Assembly (NCBI RefSeq): GCF_012972675.1
Contig: NZ_JABCRE010000003.1
Coordinates: 62,001 to 126,000 of the forward strand
Direction: 5' to 3'
DNA: 64,000 bases
DNA from: Pontixanthobacter rizhaonensis
GTDB lineage: Bacteria > Pseudomonadota > Alphaproteobacteria > Sphingomonadales > Sphingomonadaceae
The notes beneath the pieces are model-generated. The model was not told the DNA's origin. It ran no database searches and worked only from the letters and a program-made list of their open reading frames with translations. Shown one piece after another: positions 62,693-64,000 of the stretch. The position numbers were made by a program, and so were the translations under genes. Numbering within the stretch: position 1 is the first letter of the stretch; the number at the start of each line of letters is the position of its first letter.

Positions 62693-63073
62693 ATGGAGCG
62701 TACACAGTTCTTCTCTCAACAGGCCGGCCGCACGATCGATGTGCCGCGTCATGCCAAGGCACGCTTTGGCATTGGTGATGTTGTGCGCCACCGGTTGTTC
62801 GACTTTCGCGGCGTGATTTTTGATATCGACCCGGTCTTTGCCAACAGCGAAGAATGGTACCAGTCAATCCCGGAGCATATCAGGCCCGAACGGGAACAGC
62901 CATATTACCACTTGCTGGCCGAGAATGACGAGTCTTCCTATGTTGCCTATGTCAGCCAGCAGAACTTGCTGGGTGATGCTGACGGCGGACCAGTGGAGCA
63001 CCCCCAAGTCTCTGATCTATTTGAGGAATTTTCCGAAGGTCGGTATATGATGCGGCGTTCGCTTACTCACTAG
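62693..63073 (+). CDS. hspQ: Heat shock protein HspQ (hemimethylated-DNA-binding YccV family)
   Basis: 126 residues. RTIDVPRHAKARFGIGDVVRHRLFDFRGVIFDIDPVF (quoted in parts, residues about 12-50) is the family opening, followed by PYYHLLAENDESSYVAYVSQQNLL and the C-terminal EEFSEGRYMMRR, all conserved in HspQ/YccV proteins, which in E. coli modulate Lon protease and were first described as binding hemimethylated DNA. The alphaproteobacterial form is common and core. It lies outside the island, about 210 bases beyond the tRNA; the gap shows no gene. Confidence 0.92.
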   Translation: MERTQFFSQQAGRTIDVPRHAKARFGIGDVVRHRLFDFRGVIFDIDPVFANSEEWYQSIPEHIRPEREQPYYHLLAENDESSYVAYVSQQNLLGDADGGPVEHPQVSDLFEEFSEGRYMMRRSLTH

Positions 63074-63132
63074 TTTACTGGTCTGACGCGGGCTTCAACA
63101 ATTTTGAAAGCACCGGCATTTATGGCGAGGCG

Positions 63133-63726
63133 ATGGAACCACCATTCGCCAATGCCCCCCTTGATAGAGCGCTGAACCGCGAATTGACGCGCGGCGAACG
63201 CATATTGTGGCAAGGCCGCCCCATTCCCCGCATCCAGTGGAGTATGTTTGGCATTTGGGTGTTTGCGATCCCGTGGACCGCGTTTGCCCTGTTTTGGACA
63301 GCCATGGCATATGCCGGCACGCAATCCGCCACGAATGAGGAATGGAGCTGGCTATCGCTGGCCTTCCCCCTATTCGGTGTGCCGTTTATCGTCGTCGGGT
63401 TGGGCATGATGGCCGCACCACTATATCCGCTATATGCAGCTCGTAAGGTGATATTCGCGGTCACTGATCAAAGGTTGATCAAACTGACACTGCGCAAAAG
63501 CCTCACGTCCATAACGATCCCTGCTGAAAGAGTAGGGCTGATCACGCGAAAAGAGCGTTCTGACGGATCAGGAACGCTGCGGATTGCGACCCATATCGGT
63601 GTCGATAGCGACGGGGATAGGACCACGCACACATTCGATATAGGCGAAGTTGCCGCAGTGATGGACGCAGATGATGCGATCAGCGCAATGATTGCCCGGT
63701 CAAAACGCCGTACAGCTACTGCTTAA
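63133..63726 (+). CDS. Membrane protein with PH-like domain, function unknown
   Basis: 197 residues. LTRGERILWQGRPIPR near residue 15 is a common opening of bacterial PH-domain membrane proteins; two hydrophobic segments follow (about 38-60 and 75-95), then VIFAVTDQRLIKLT and SLTSITIPAERVGLITRKE suggest the PH-like sandwich, with a soluble tail. No enzyme signature. It overlaps the converging ABC-2 permease gene by 4 bases at the stops. Confidence 0.8.
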   Translation: MEPPFANAPLDRALNRELTRGERILWQGRPIPRIQWSMFGIWVFAIPWTAFALFWTAMAYAGTQSATNEEWSWLSLAFPLFGVPFIVVGLGMMAAPLYPLYAARKVIFAVTDQRLIKLTLRKSLTSITIPAERVGLITRKERSDGSGTLRIATHIGVDSDGDRTTHTFDIGEVAAVMDADDAISAMIARSKRRTATA

Positions 63727-64000
63727 TCTTTCAGCTTCCAGCCTGATTTCAGCAGCGCATAGGTCATTATCGCCAGCACGACGTTAAACACACCCAGACC
63801 AATGGCGCTTTGAATGACGGCCCAATTGGTATCGCCGATGTCGCTTTGGCCCAGGAATCCAAAACGGAACCCCGAAATGACATAGAAAAACGGGTTGAGC
63901 CGGCTGATCATTTGGAAGGCGGGCGCCAGATTATCGATCACGTAAAACGTGCCTGACAGCAGTGAAAGCGGCGCAACGATAAAATTGCTGATCGCTGCGT
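63723..64000 (-). CDS. ABC-2 type transporter permease, 5' end outside window
   Basis: The C-terminal 92 residues or so are visible; the frame is open to the right edge. The fragment PLSLLSGTFYVIDNLAPAFQ, SRLNPFFYVISGFRFGFLGQSD and a last hydrophobic segment are the typical end of ABC-2 family permeases of the YadH/NodJ type. These pair with an ATPase to export lipids, polysaccharides or drugs. Partner gene and substrate are outside the window. Confidence 0.9.
   Translation of the reverse strand, partial: AAISNFIVAPLSLLSGTFYVIDNLAPAFQMISRLNPFFYVISGFRFGFLGQSDIGDTNWAVIQSAIGLGVFNVVLAIMTYALLKSGWKLKD

Noticed and set aside
1-64000. CRISPR array or long tandem repeats
   Set aside because: No series of regularly spaced identical repeats of 20 or more bases seen; the 10-bp repeats are short operator blocks in promoters.
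1-64000. Insertion sequences or transposases
   Set aside because: No transposase-like protein found; the only mobile gene is the tyrosine integrase of the tRNA-Ser island.

Overview
The window looks like a chromosomal segment of a marine Sphingomonadales-type alphaproteobacterium (Erythrobacter/Altererythrobacter-like; an inference from protein style, the two TonB-dependent receptors of the Xanthomonas/Caulobacter type, lipoproteins and moderate GC; no rRNA is present to confirm it). About 49 kb is one large polysaccharide utilisation locus. Its enzyme set (two beta-propeller proteins with ulvan-lyase-like residues, a GH105 unsaturated uronyl hydrolase, GH78 and GH106 alpha-L-rhamnosidases, GH43, GH3, four sulfatases, KduI and a complete L-rhamnose catabolic route) fits a sulfated, rhamnose- and uronate-rich, xylose-containing glycan. 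Ulvan from green algae is the best match.

Layout. 1-1112: end of a TRAP transporter large permease. 1251-5413 (+): NCS1-like permease, DUF4861 lipoprotein, sulfatase. 5446-6700: kduI (-) and rhaM (+), divergent. 6718-20092 (-): an operon led by a SusC-like TonB receptor, then lyase-like propeller, GH106, DUF5060 protein, second lyase-like propeller and GH43. 20281-24946 (-): RhaEW fusion, RhaI, GH105. 25040-27579 (+): FGGY kinase and L-lactate dehydrogenase. 27588-28385 (-): DeoR-family regulator. 28556-34355: beta-helix protein (-) divergent from a 2-keto-4-pentenoate hydratase-like gene and a second TonB receptor (+). 34480-42513 (-): GH78, sulfatase, GH3, beta-helix lipoprotein. 42739-49244: sulfatase (-), DUF1080 (+), GMC oxidoreductase plus its small Tat subunit (-), sulfatase (+). 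49397-52753 (-): TolB-like/amidohydrolase fusion, probably unrelated to the glycan genes.

How it works together (inference): TonB receptors import oligosaccharides made by the lyases; periplasmic GH105, rhamnosidases, xylosidase-like enzymes and sulfatases reduce them to monomers; KduI starts unsaturated-uronate catabolism; rhamnose goes RhaM, RhaI, kinase, RhaEW, giving DHAP and L-lactate, and LldD makes pyruvate. A DUF1080/GMC/Gluc-DH3 trio suggests an additional 3-keto-glycoside branch.

The most striking non-coding signal is a family of operators built from 10-bp direct repeats, consensus near GATCATTTTC with a (T/G)CA core recurring exactly every 10 bp, found in front of at least seven transcription units of this locus. 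The local DeoR-family protein is the obvious candidate regulator. A different, palindromic operator (TGATACCGGTGTCA) sits in the divergent promoter at 30294 and points to a second regulator not encoded here.

52938-62405 is a 9.5-kb genomic island inserted at the 3' end of tRNA-Ser(CGA), bounded by a 14-bp direct repeat. It carries a P4-type integrase, AlpA-like factor, HUH-like protein, MarR-like protein, SRAP protein, a large Type IIG-like restriction-modification enzyme and two proteins of unknown function. Beyond the tRNA lie core-type genes: hspQ, a membrane protein and the end of an ABC-2 permease.
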